Below, piece by piece: positions 28,435 to 35,307 of a DNA stretch of 35,307 nt (its first letter is position 1; each line of letters starts with the position of its first letter). This DNA comes from a virus. Under the pieces are notes generated by a model. The model was not told the origin of the DNA. It saw nothing but the letters and a program-made list of their open reading frames with translations, and ran no database searches. The DNA lies in the IMG/VR virus record IMGVR_UViG_3300042555_000343, positions 1-35,307 of that record. The stretch is one strand, 5' to 3'. The translations under genes and the position numbers were made by a program.

Positions 28435-31400
28435 TTAACATTGATGCACTGAATGACGAAGAAAAACTGGCAGCTCTGGAGTCAATTCACAAGTCCATTG
28501 CAGAAAGCAAAGAGATTCAGCGAAAGAAGATTACTACAAATGTAGAAATGATTGTTAAGGCTCTCAAGAAGATTGAGGCTGACCTTAAACAAAGATATGA
28601 CGAGACAGGACAGTTAATTGCCAACTTAAAGAGTGGTGAAGATGGTCGTGATGGTAAGGATGGCAAAGACGGAAAGAATGGTAAAGATGGTAGAGATGGC
28701 CCAATGGGGCCGAGAGGCTACGATGGAGTGCCTGGTCGCAATGGTCTAGACGGAACAGATGGTGTATCCGTTACTGATGCTCACATCGACTTTGATGGCA
28801 GTCTGATCATCTCTCTATCTTCTGGTCGAGTAATCAATGTTGGTGAAGTAGTAGCGGCAGATATTGCCGAGAAGATCAAAGTGATCACCAATGGTGGTGG
28901 AACAAGTCAGAGTGTATTAGATGCTATTGCTTCTTTACAGGCTCAGATAGATGCAATTGCCAGTGGTTTGGAATATCAAGGCACATGGAATGCTTCCACC
29001 AATGTACCGACATTAGCCTCTAGTGTTGGCACTGCTGGTTACTACTACATTGTTGCAACCGCAGGTTCTACTAATTTGAATGGTATTACTGATTGGCAAA
29101 TAGGCGATTGGGCGGTATTCAACGGGACTATTTGGCAGAAGATTGACCAAAGTAACTTGGTGACTTCTGTTGCGGGTCGTACTGGTGCTATTGTTTTAAC
29201 GACTGCTGATATTGGTGGTTTGGGTACGATTGCAACCCAAGCGGCAAACAACGTAACTATCACTGGTGGCAGTATCACTGGCATAACTGATTTGGCTATT
29301 GCTGATGGTGGTACGGGTGCATCTACTGCTAATGCGGCATTCAATGCTTTAGCGCCTAGCCAAACGGGTAATAGCGGTAAGTACCTAACAACTGATGGTA
29401 CAGATACATCTTGGGCAACAAACCCATTGGGTACGGTAACTAGCGTTAGCGGTACAGGAACTGTTAACGGGTTAACTTTAACTGGAACAGTCACAAGTTC
29501 AGGCAGTTTGACACTTGGTGGGACATTGAGTGGCATCGCAAATTCTGCTCTGACTAATTCCTCAATTACGATCAATGGTTCAGCAACCAGTTTGGGTGGC
29601 TCAATCAATGTTGGCACAGTAACAAGTGTTGGGGCTACTGTTCCTTCGTTCTTGTCTATTGGTGGATCACCCGTAACAAGCAGTGGTACTTTAGCTATCA
29701 CTCTGTCAGGAACTGCATTACCTACTACTTCTGGCGGTACAGGTTTAACATCCTTTACTGCTAATGGCGTGGTTTATGCTTCATCTACGAGTGCATTGGC
29801 TACTGGTTCAGCATTGACATACGATGGAAGCAAACTTGTTAACACTGGCTATAACAAAAGCACTTATCAAGTTTCAACTGATGCAGTCAGTACATTTGAA
29901 TCAGTAGGTGGTGGATATTTAACCTACGATGGTGCTGGTGGTGCAAGTGTTTACTCTAGATCAAATGCTACTACAGAAAATGCTTTAACTTTTCGAGCTT
30001 CTGGCTTTTCGTTCCGCATTGGTGGGACTCAGGTTGCTTCTCTAGGCTCATCAAACTTTAGTTTATACAACAGTCAACTTTTATTTAATGGTGCAACCTC
30101 TGGTTATACGGGGTTTGCTGCTCCAGCAGTATCAAACTTTACTGTTTATACCCTCCCATCTTCTGATGGAACAAATGGTCAATCCTTGACAACAAATGGT
30201 AGCGGTACTTTGTCATGGGTAAGTGGCACAGGTGGTACTGTTACTTCTGTAGGCGGTACAGGAACAGTTAGTGGCTTAACCCTGACAGGAACAGTAACAT
30301 CCTCTGGCAACTTAACTTTGGGTGGTGCGCTTGATTTATCTGCCTATAACGGGGCAGGTGCTTTTACTACTTTGAGTGCTTCTAGCACAGTAACCCTCTC
30401 TGGAGGTACTGCTAACGGAGTAGCGTATTTAAACGGCTCTAAGGTTGTTACAAGCGGTTCTGCGCTTACTTTTGATGGCTCAAGTTTGTCAAATACACGA
30501 GCGTCTGGGACTTTTGCTACTGGCTCTTTTATTACAAGTATTGGTAGCGTATCGGGCGTTTTTTCTGGTGATTCATCTCTTGGCGTAGTTTCAATTGGAA
30601 GCTACTCAAATCACCCTGTCGCTTTTTATCAAAACAACTCAGAAGCCATGCGCCTAACCAGCACAGGTCTGGGTATTGGTACAAGTAGTCCTGTTGGAAA
30701 GTTACAGGTATCTGGCGCTAACGATTCTAGAGTAGCACTAATTAATGGAGCGACAAAAGGCGTTCGTTTTAATATCGGTTCTTCTGGATCATCCATTGAA
30801 GGGGTTGACAATACTGGTACTGGGTCATTTCAGCCACTAACAGTTGGCGGATCAACTATAGCCTTTTCTATTTCTGGTAGTGATAAGGCACTTCTCGACT
30901 CCTCAGGCAATCTAGGCTTGGGAGTTACTCCTAGTGCTTGGGGAAGTATTTTTGCTGGTGGTGTATTTCAAGCAAAAAACGCATCGGTAATGGGATACTT
31001 AAATGCGGTTTATTTAGGTGCGAACTATTACGCAACAAATTCTTCTGATAATTACATTGCAACAGGATTTGCATCACGTTATCAACAAACAAGCGGTCAG
31101 CATCAATGGCTTATCGCCCCATCAGGCACAGCAGGAAACGCCATTACCTTTACTCAGGCAATGACTCTGGATGCTAGCGGTAACTTGGGTATTGGTACAA
31201 CCTCTCCTAATCGCACTTTGGATGTGCGCGGCTTTATAAGTGCTTCTGATGGAACAACTAGAACAGAAATTGTGAACGGTAGCGGTGTTGGTTATTTTGG
31301 TACGGCAACCAATCACCCGCTTGCTTTCCAAACAAACAACACAGAACGTGCCCGTATAGACTCAAGCGGTAACTTGCTGGTGGGGGCTACTGCACCATAT

Positions 31401-32213
31401 ACAGCGGCGTTTACTGGCATCTCTGTTCAAGGCTTAACAAGTGGAACAGGTAATTTGTCTTTGGGTCTTAACAAGTCAGGAACTCCTCAAATTTTGAGTG
31501 GTGATGTTCTTGGCAACATCTATTTTTATGGTGTTGATAATGACATAACTGCTGGCAACAATAATATTGGCGCAAGAATTGCATCAATTGCAACGACAGA
31601 TTGGACAACAGACGGCACAACGTCAAATGCCGCACTTGTTTTTTATACACATGGAACTACGTCTGGCGCACCAGAAGAACGTGCCCGTATAACATCAGGC
31701 GGTGACTTGCTGGTGGGGACTACTACTTTTGCAAGCGGTCAAAATGGTGTTTTACTCAGAGGTACTAGCGGTGGTGCAACTGATGAAGTTCTACAAGTTA
31801 GAACGTCTGGCACAGGGAGTAAATTTAATACAGCTTTTTACAACGATAACGGGCGTGTTGGTTCAATCGATACAAACGGTTCATCTACCTCCTTCTCTAC
31901 TTCTTCAGACTACCGCTTAAAGCATGACATCGCCCCAATGACAGGCGCATTGGCAAAGGTAGCATTGCTTAAACCTTGCACTTACAAATGGAATGTTAAT
32001 GGCTCTGATGGCGAAGGCTTCATTGCTCACGAGTTGGCTAAAGTTGTGCCTCAATGCGTAACTGGTGAAAAAGATGCTATTGACGCTGATGGAAAACCAA
32101 AGTACCAAGGCATTGATGTATCTTTCTTGGTAGCCACACTCACAGCCGCCATCCAAGAACAACAAGCAATCATTGAATCACTCAAGGCACGTTTAGATGC
32201 CGCTAATCTTTAA
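28431..32213 (+). CDS. Large tail fibre with collagen-like region and S74 chaperone
   Basis: A 1260-residue fibre. Residues 1-68 form a coiled coil that may anchor it. Residues 69-111 are collagen-like Gly-x-y repeats (GEDGRDGKDGKDGKNGKDGR). A globular module with TSVAGRTGAIVLTTADIGGL follows, then long beta-repeats (GTVTSV...GTVxGLTLTGTVTSSGxLTLGG). The last 105 residues are a peptidase S74 intramolecular chaperone: SDYRLKHD, with Ser1159 and Lys1164 as the self-cleavage dyad, and a closing helix. It should trimerise and cut off its own chaperone. It is unusually placed between portal and scaffold. Confidence 0.93.
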   Translation: MINIDALNDEEKLAALESIHKSIAESKEIQRKKITTNVEMIVKALKKIEADLKQRYDETGQLIANLKSGEDGRDGKDGKDGKNGKDGRDGPMGPRGYDGVPGRNGLDGTDGVSVTDAHIDFDGSLIISLSSGRVINVGEVVAADIAEKIKVITNGGGTSQSVLDAIASLQAQIDAIASGLEYQGTWNASTNVPTLASSVGTAGYYYIVATAGSTNLNGITDWQIGDWAVFNGTIWQKIDQSNLVTSVAGRTGAIVLTTADIGGLGTIATQAANNVTITGGSITGITDLAIADGGTGASTANAAFNALAPSQTGNSGKYLTTDGTDTSWATNPLGTVTSVSGTGTVNGLTLTGTVTSSGSLTLGGTLSGIANSALTNSSITINGSATSLGGSINVGTVTSVGATVPSFLSIGGSPVTSSGTLAITLSGTALPTTSGGTGLTSFTANGVVYASSTSALATGSALTYDGSKLVNTGYNKSTYQVSTDAVSTFESVGGGYLTYDGAGGASVYSRSNATTENALTFRASGFSFRIGGTQVASLGSSNFSLYNSQLLFNGATSGYTGFAAPAVSNFTVYTLPSSDGTNGQSLTTNGSGTLSWVSGTGGTVTSVGGTGTVSGLTLTGTVTSSGNLTLGGALDLSAYNGAGAFTTLSASSTVTLSGGTANGVAYLNGSKVVTSGSALTFDGSSLSNTRASGTFATGSFITSIGSVSGVFSGDSSLGVVSIGSYSNHPVAFYQNNSEAMRLTSTGLGIGTSSPVGKLQVSGANDSRVALINGATKGVRFNIGSSGSSIEGVDNTGTGSFQPLTVGGSTIAFSISGSDKALLDSSGNLGLGVTPSAWGSIFAGGVFQAKNASVMGYLNAVYLGANYYATNSSDNYIATGFASRYQQTSGQHQWLIAPSGTAGNAITFTQAMTLDASGNLGIGTTSPNRTLDVRGFISASDGTTRTEIVNGSGVGYFGTATNHPLAFQTNNTERARIDSSGNLLVGATAPYTAAFTGISVQGLTSGTGNLSLGLNKSGTPQILSGDVLGNIYFYGVDNDITAGNNNIGARIASIATTDWTTDGTTSNAALVFYTHGTTSGAPEERARITSGGDLLVGTTTFASGQNGVLLRGTSGGATDEVLQVRTSGTGSKFNTAFYNDNGRVGSIDTNGSSTSFSTSSDYRLKHDIAPMTGALAKVALLKPCTYKWNVNGSDGEGFIAHELAKVVPQCVTGEKDAIDADGKPKYQGIDVSFLVATLTAAIQEQQAIIESLKARLDAANL

Positions 32214-32227
32214 CCTAAAGGAAAATC

Positions 32228-32524
32228 ATGGCTATTTCTTATAACTGGTCAATCAATCAAATGGACAGACTTACCTCTGATGGTTTTGTCGTTACTGTTC
32301 ATTACAATGTTTCCGCAACAGATGGTGACTATTCAGCATCTACTTATGGCACTTGTGGCTATACCCAAGAGAGTGAAACCTTTGTTCCTTATGACGACTT
32401 AACTCAAGAAATGGTTGTTGGTTGGGTTCAAACATCTTTGGGTAAAGATACTGTAGAAGCCTCTTTGCAAAGCCAAATTGATGCACAGAAGAATCCTGTT
32501 CAACAGTCTGGTCTGCCTTGGTAA
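32228..32524 (+). CDS. DUF7936-like small phage protein
   Basis: A 98-residue protein: ISYNWSINQMDRLTSDGFVV, a strand-rich middle, PYDDLTQEMVVGWVQTSLGK, and the ending QKNPVQQSGLPW. This order matches my memory of DUF7936, found widely in phages next to fibre genes. It may be a fibre or capsid accessory protein. TAAAGGAAAATC precedes its ATG and recurs before the gene at 32571. Confidence 0.8.
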   Translation: MAISYNWSINQMDRLTSDGFVVTVHYNVSATDGDYSASTYGTCGYTQESETFVPYDDLTQEMVVGWVQTSLGKDTVEASLQSQIDAQKNPVQQSGLPW

Positions 32525-32570
32525 AACGAGAAGCCATCACTCGATCTTGATGGCACATTAAAGGAAAATC

Positions 32571-32789
32571 ATGGCAAACACGAAAACGCCTGTGACTATC
32601 GATGGAATTGAATATCAATTTGAGCAAATGACACAAGAGCAACAAACTCTAGTCAACCATGTGGCAGATTTAGACCGAAAACTAGGTTCTGCTAGGTTTT
32701 CTATTGACCAATTGCAGGTAGGCAGGGACGCCTTCTTTAAGATGCTTAAAGAATCCCTAGAAGTAGTTACTGATGTAGAGCCAAAATGA
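32571..32789 (+). CDS. DUF6447-like small protein
   Basis: A 72-residue protein, ANTKTPVTIDGIEYQFEQMT and onward, with a strand start and two helices (VNHVADLDRKLGSARFSIDQ). The VTIDGxEY opening followed by a helical hairpin resembles DUF6447, an uncharacterised phage family. It is preceded by the TAAAGGAAAATC leader and by a small hairpin (32533-32538/32549-32554), and overlaps the next start by ATGA. Confidence 0.75.
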   Translation: MANTKTPVTIDGIEYQFEQMTQEQQTLVNHVADLDRKLGSARFSIDQLQVGRDAFFKMLKESLEVVTDVEPK

Positions 32790-33025
32790 GTCCAGAACTT
32801 GAAAAGTACTACTCCGATCGCTTTGATATGTTTTCACAGCAGGGGTGGATAGATTTAATGCAAGATGTAGACAAAATGCTTGAATCTATGAATAATGTCT
32901 CTACCATTTCTGACGAAAAAAGTCTACAATTTCGCAAAGGTGAGATTTCTATGCTAGTTTGGCTACAAACCCTGAAATGGGTTAGTGAAAGAGCATACGA
33001 GGACTTAAATGAGAAGAATGTTTGA
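32786..33025 (+). CDS. Small acidic structural-region protein (79 aa)
   Basis: A 79-residue protein, MSPELEKYYSDRFDMFSQQG and onward, with WIDLMQDVDKMLESMNN and RKGEISMLVWLQTL. I recall this MSPELEKYY...FRKGE(I/L)xxL order from small proteins located just before the FmdB-like gene in several T7-like and related phages. Function unknown. ATGA overlap upstream; it runs 17 bases into the next gene. Confidence 0.77.
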   Translation: MSPELEKYYSDRFDMFSQQGWIDLMQDVDKMLESMNNVSTISDEKSLQFRKGEISMLVWLQTLKWVSERAYEDLNEKNV

Positions 33026-33236
33026 ATTTGCTTGCGAATGCGGGCAGCGCACTGAGGCTCTGGTGATTTATGAGGTCTCCAGTATTCAGTGTGGATGCGG
33101 TGGGGTAGCCCATCGTATCGTAAGCGCACCTAACTTTAACTTAGAAGGTTGGTCTGGTCACTTCCCGTCCTCTTATGGGCGGTTTGAGGCTAAACACATT
33201 GATAAGTTAAAGGCAGAGCGCAAAGCCAACTCATAA
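33009..33236 (+). CDS. FmdB-like zinc-ribbon phage protein
   Basis: A 75-residue protein. CECG and CGCGG give four closely spaced cysteines of an FmdB-type zinc ribbon, followed by SAPNFNLEGWSGHFPSSYGR and a basic helix (HIDKLKAERK). This combination is common in phages just upstream of the scaffold. It probably contacts nucleic acid or helps early capsid assembly. ATG 33018 is an alternative start with GAGAAG before it. Confidence 0.8.
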   Translation: MRRMFEFACECGQRTEALVIYEVSSIQCGCGGVAHRIVSAPNFNLEGWSGHFPSSYGRFEAKHIDKLKAERKANS

Positions 33237-33286
33237 GCGTAAAGCCGAGTTGATTATCCTACAACCATTTTGGCAGGAACAAAAAT

Positions 33287-34015
33287 ATGCTGATTGATGA
33301 TGAAAAAGAGCCGCTAGGCGAACTCGAAGTAGAAGAGTCTAAAACTGAACTTCCTGAGAAATACAGGGCAAAAAGTCTAGAAGAGATAGTACGGATGCAC
33401 CAAGAGGCTGAAAAGCTCATTGGTAAGCAAGCCCAAGAGGTTGGCGAAGTCCGTAAATTGGCTGATGAGTTGCTCAAGCAGAACCTCGGATCAAAACAAC
33501 AGCAAGTTGAGGAAGAACCTGAAGTTGATTTTTTTGAGAACCCTCAGAAAGCAGTTCAGAATACGATTGATAGACATCCTGATGTACTTGCGGCTAGACA
33601 AGCTGGTCAAGAGTTCAAAAGGATGCAGATTCAGCAGAAGTTAGCGCAGGATCACCCTGATTACTCCCAAGTAGTCAATGATTCCGAGTTCCAAAATTGG
33701 GTGAAATCTTCACCTGTACGCTTGGGACTTTATGCAAAGGCTGATGGTGACTTTGACTATGATTCGGCTAATGAATTGTTGTCTACCTTTAAACAATTGC
33801 GTGGTATTAAAGCTAAAGAGTCTGAACAAGCGGGTAACGCACAGAGGACAAAGAGCATGAAAGCCGCACAAGTTGATGTAGGTGGCTCTGGAGAGAGTTC
33901 AAAGAGAGTCTATCGAAGGAGTGACCTCATTCGTCTCAAGATGACTGACCCACAGAGATATGAAACCTTGAGTGATGAAATCATGCAAGCGTACTCTGAA
34001 GGTCGTGTTCGATAA
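33287..34015 (+). CDS. Scaffolding protein
   Basis: A 242-residue, charged, helical protein with an acidic start (LIDDEKEPLGELEVEE), a coiled-coil stretch at about 28-68 (EEIVRMHQEAEKLIGKQAQE), and a basic C-terminal part (RVYRRSDLIRLKMTDPQRYE). Scaffolds of P22/T7-type phages have the same acidic-helical-basic order, with the basic end binding coat protein. It lies directly before the major capsid gene, as expected. A ribosome site (CAGGAAC) precedes ATG 33287. Confidence 0.85.
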   Translation: MLIDDEKEPLGELEVEESKTELPEKYRAKSLEEIVRMHQEAEKLIGKQAQEVGEVRKLADELLKQNLGSKQQQVEEEPEVDFFENPQKAVQNTIDRHPDVLAARQAGQEFKRMQIQQKLAQDHPDYSQVVNDSEFQNWVKSSPVRLGLYAKADGDFDYDSANELLSTFKQLRGIKAKESEQAGNAQRTKSMKAAQVDVGGSGESSKRVYRRSDLIRLKMTDPQRYETLSDEIMQAYSEGRVR

Positions 34016-34036
34016 TTTAACTTAGGAAATTTAATC

Positions 34037-35011
34037 ATGGCTAATACCGCATTTTCCCCAACAAATAGTGTAACCACTACCTCCGCAGCCGCATTTATTC
34101 CAGAGATTTGGAGTGATGAAATTGTTGCCGCCTATAAAAAGAACCTCGTTTTGGCCAATTTGGTCAAGAAGATGTCTTTCAAAGGCAAAAAGGGTGACAC
34201 TGTTAACATTCCTAGCCCTGCTCGTGGTTCTGCCTCTTTGAAGGCCGCTACTGATGCTGTGACTTTGATCGCTAACAGCGAAACCAACATTCAAGTGTTG
34301 ATCAACCAACACTATGAGTACTCACGCTTGATCGAAGACATCGTTGAAGTGCAAGCCCTGACATCACTGCGTTCTTTCTACACAGAAGACGCTGGTTATG
34401 CTTTGGCTCGTCGTATCGACACCGATCTGGTTCGTTTGGGTCGTGCTTTCAATGGCGCTACAGTTGGTACTGATGACTATGCTACTAGCAACACTACTAC
34501 CAAAGCCTTTGTTGGTTCTGATGGTACTACTGCTTACAACAGCACATCTTCTAACGCTGCCGCTTTGACTGATGCTGCTATTCGTCGCACCATTCAGCGT
34601 TTGGACGACAACGACATTCCTATGGATGGTCGTTTCTTCCTGATCCCACCTTCAAGCCGTAACACGCTGATGGGTTTGGCTCGTTACACTGAGCAAGCAT
34701 TTGTCGGCAATGGCGATGCAATCCGCAATGGTGAAATTGGTCAGCTCTACGGAATGGCTGTTTTCGCTACCTCTAATGCTGATACTGGCGCTGGTAACTC
34801 TGGTGCTGATCGTATCTGCTTGATGGGTCATCGTGATGCGATGGTGTTGGTTGAGCAGTTGGGCATCCGTTCACAGACTCAGTACAAGCAAGAGTACCTT
34901 GGTACATTGTTTACTGCTGACACTCTGTATGGCGTGAAGGCTCTGCGTACAAGCGCTACAAGCTCTGCTTCTAACGCTTCAGCCGCCTTTGCTTTGGCAG
35001 TTCCAGCCTAA
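34037..35011 (+). CDS. Major capsid protein (HK97-fold)
   Basis: A 324-residue protein with IPEIWSDEIVAAYKKNLVLA (21-40) and then KKGDTVNIPSPARG, typical of the N-terminal arm and first domain of an HK97-fold capsid protein in podoviruses. DTDLVRLGRAF and DAAIRRTIQRLDDNDIPMDG belong to the spine and A-domain region. The protein has no cleavable scaffold domain, in line with a separate scaffold gene upstream. Strong GC-rich third positions compared with neighbours suggest selection for high expression. A terminator follows. Confidence 0.92.
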   Translation: MANTAFSPTNSVTTTSAAAFIPEIWSDEIVAAYKKNLVLANLVKKMSFKGKKGDTVNIPSPARGSASLKAATDAVTLIANSETNIQVLINQHYEYSRLIEDIVEVQALTSLRSFYTEDAGYALARRIDTDLVRLGRAFNGATVGTDDYATSNTTTKAFVGSDGTTAYNSTSSNAAALTDAAIRRTIQRLDDNDIPMDGRFFLIPPSSRNTLMGLARYTEQAFVGNGDAIRNGEIGQLYGMAVFATSNADTGAGNSGADRICLMGHRDAMVLVEQLGIRSQTQYKQEYLGTLFTADTLYGVKALRTSATSSASNASAAFALAVPA

Positions 35012-35020
35012 TTGCAGTTG

Positions 35021-35053
35021 CGCCCCTCATCCTAGTGGTGGGGGGACTTTTTT
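35021..35053 (+). terminator. Probable Rho-independent terminator after capsid gene
   Basis: CCCCTC pairs with GGGGGG (one G:U) with a small internal mismatch around the loop, followed by ACTTTTTT. It lies about 10 bases after the capsid stop. Partial termination here would keep capsid protein in excess of downstream products. Confidence 0.62.
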
Positions 35054-35074
35054 AACTTAATTAGGAGAATTATT

Positions 35075-35307
35075 ATGGCAACCGCATCAGCAGTAACAGT
35101 AAGGCGTGGTAACGACCAGTTCCGTGGACTTTTCAGCGATACATGGGTAGTTCGTGCTACCTTGGACGCTGGTTCATTAGTCGATGGCGCTGGCGAAACT
35201 GACGACATCACAATCCCTGGCGTAGCTTTGGGTGACATGGTCATTGGCGCATCTTTGGGTGTGGACTTGGTAGGTTTGACAGTGACAGGTTATGTCTCTG
35301 CCGCAAA
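35075..35307 (+). CDS. Small capsid-associated (decoration-like) protein, N-terminal part
   Basis: This is the 5' part of the gene completed at 1-218 after circularisation. ATG 35075 has TTAGGAGAATT upstream. The protein starts MATASAVTVRRGNDQFRGLF and continues as an all-beta, Gly/Val-rich chain. It directly follows the capsid terminator. Bases 35181-35307 duplicate the window start, so they should be counted once. Frame and sequence continue perfectly across the join. Confidence 0.82.
   Translation, partial: MATASAVTVRRGNDQFRGLFSDTWVVRATLDAGSLVDGAGETDDITIPGVALGDMVIGASLGVDLVGLTVTGYVSAA
35181..35307. repeat. Terminal direct repeat (right copy)
   Basis: Identical to bases 1-127. It marks the circular join of a 35,180-bp genome and lies inside the small capsid-associated gene. 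Confidence 0.93.

Noticed and set aside
29045-29701. 218-codon open frame on the - strand opposite the large fibre
   Set aside because: It mirrors the repetitive fibre sequence (Val/Pro/Thr repeats), lacks a ribosome site and lies inside a well-supported gene.
29430-30330. CRISPR-like repeats
   Set aside because: The repeated GTVTSV/TLTGTVTSSG units are in-frame protein repeats of the fibre, not direct repeats with unique spacers.
1-35307. Biological direct terminal repeats used in packaging
   Set aside because: The repeat is exactly 127 bases, lies inside a structural gene, and matches a common assembler k-mer. Circular assembly overlap explains it better.
1-35307. tRNA genes and integrase/lysogeny genes
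   Set aside because: I looked for T-arm motifs and for recombinase catalytic motifs on both strands and saw none. A temperate lifestyle is not supported, though a dedicated tRNA scan was not possible.

Overview
The window is almost certainly one complete tailed-phage genome cut open at an arbitrary point. The first 127 bases recur exactly as the last 127, so the circle is 35,180 bp and one small structural gene is split across the ends. Large terminase, P22-type portal, scaffold, major capsid protein, head-tail adaptor, gp10-like hub and three large putative ejection proteins, with no tape-measure, sheath or baseplate genes, point to a short-tailed (podovirus-like) phage. The GH19 endolysin, the Rz/Rz1 spanin pair and a lipobox protein point to a Gram-negative host. 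The gene content looks like uncultivated aquatic phages; a betaproteobacterial host is a guess. I see no integrase, no recognisable CI/Cro pair, no tRNA, and no DNA or RNA polymerase. Replication and transcription are therefore probably host-driven and the lifestyle probably lytic.

Layout. (1) Late block, + strand, from about 24.0 kb through the end and on to 12.97 kb: terminase, a zincin-type metalloprotease, portal, a 1260-residue collagen-like/S74 tail fibre, small proteins, scaffold, capsid, decoration-like protein, a run of basic micro-proteins, adaptor, hub, a second fibre, cupin, ejection proteins, small membrane proteins and the lysis cassette. (2) Leftward early block, - strand, 16.18 to 12.96 kb: small proteins, a Sak/DUF1071 annealing protein, an SSB-like protein and a winged-helix protein. 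(3) Rightward early block, + strand, 16.35 to 21.34 kb: regulator, about 500 nt of structured non-coding sequence, replication protein, cytosine methyltransferase, RusA and a Ref-like nuclease. (4) Leftward accessory block, - strand, 23.34 to 21.49 kb: eight small unknown genes, several with the same repeated leader. A regulator-like gene at 23.53 kb (+) and a gene-poor 260 bp lead into the terminase genes.

Most neighbouring genes overlap by ATGA (stop and start sharing bases), so translation is tightly coupled. A palindrome, AGGGTAAAYCCT and variants, occurs four times, each near the start of a transcription unit, and looks like the phage's own operator.

The observations most worth following are: the pseudoknotted RNA region behind a consensus sigma70 promoter (16.91 to 17.42 kb); a cytosine methyltransferase gene overlapped almost end to end by a second, protein-like reading frame; the four-copy operator; a metalloprotease between terminase and portal; a HiPIP-like cysteine protein; and the repeated-leader micro-gene block.
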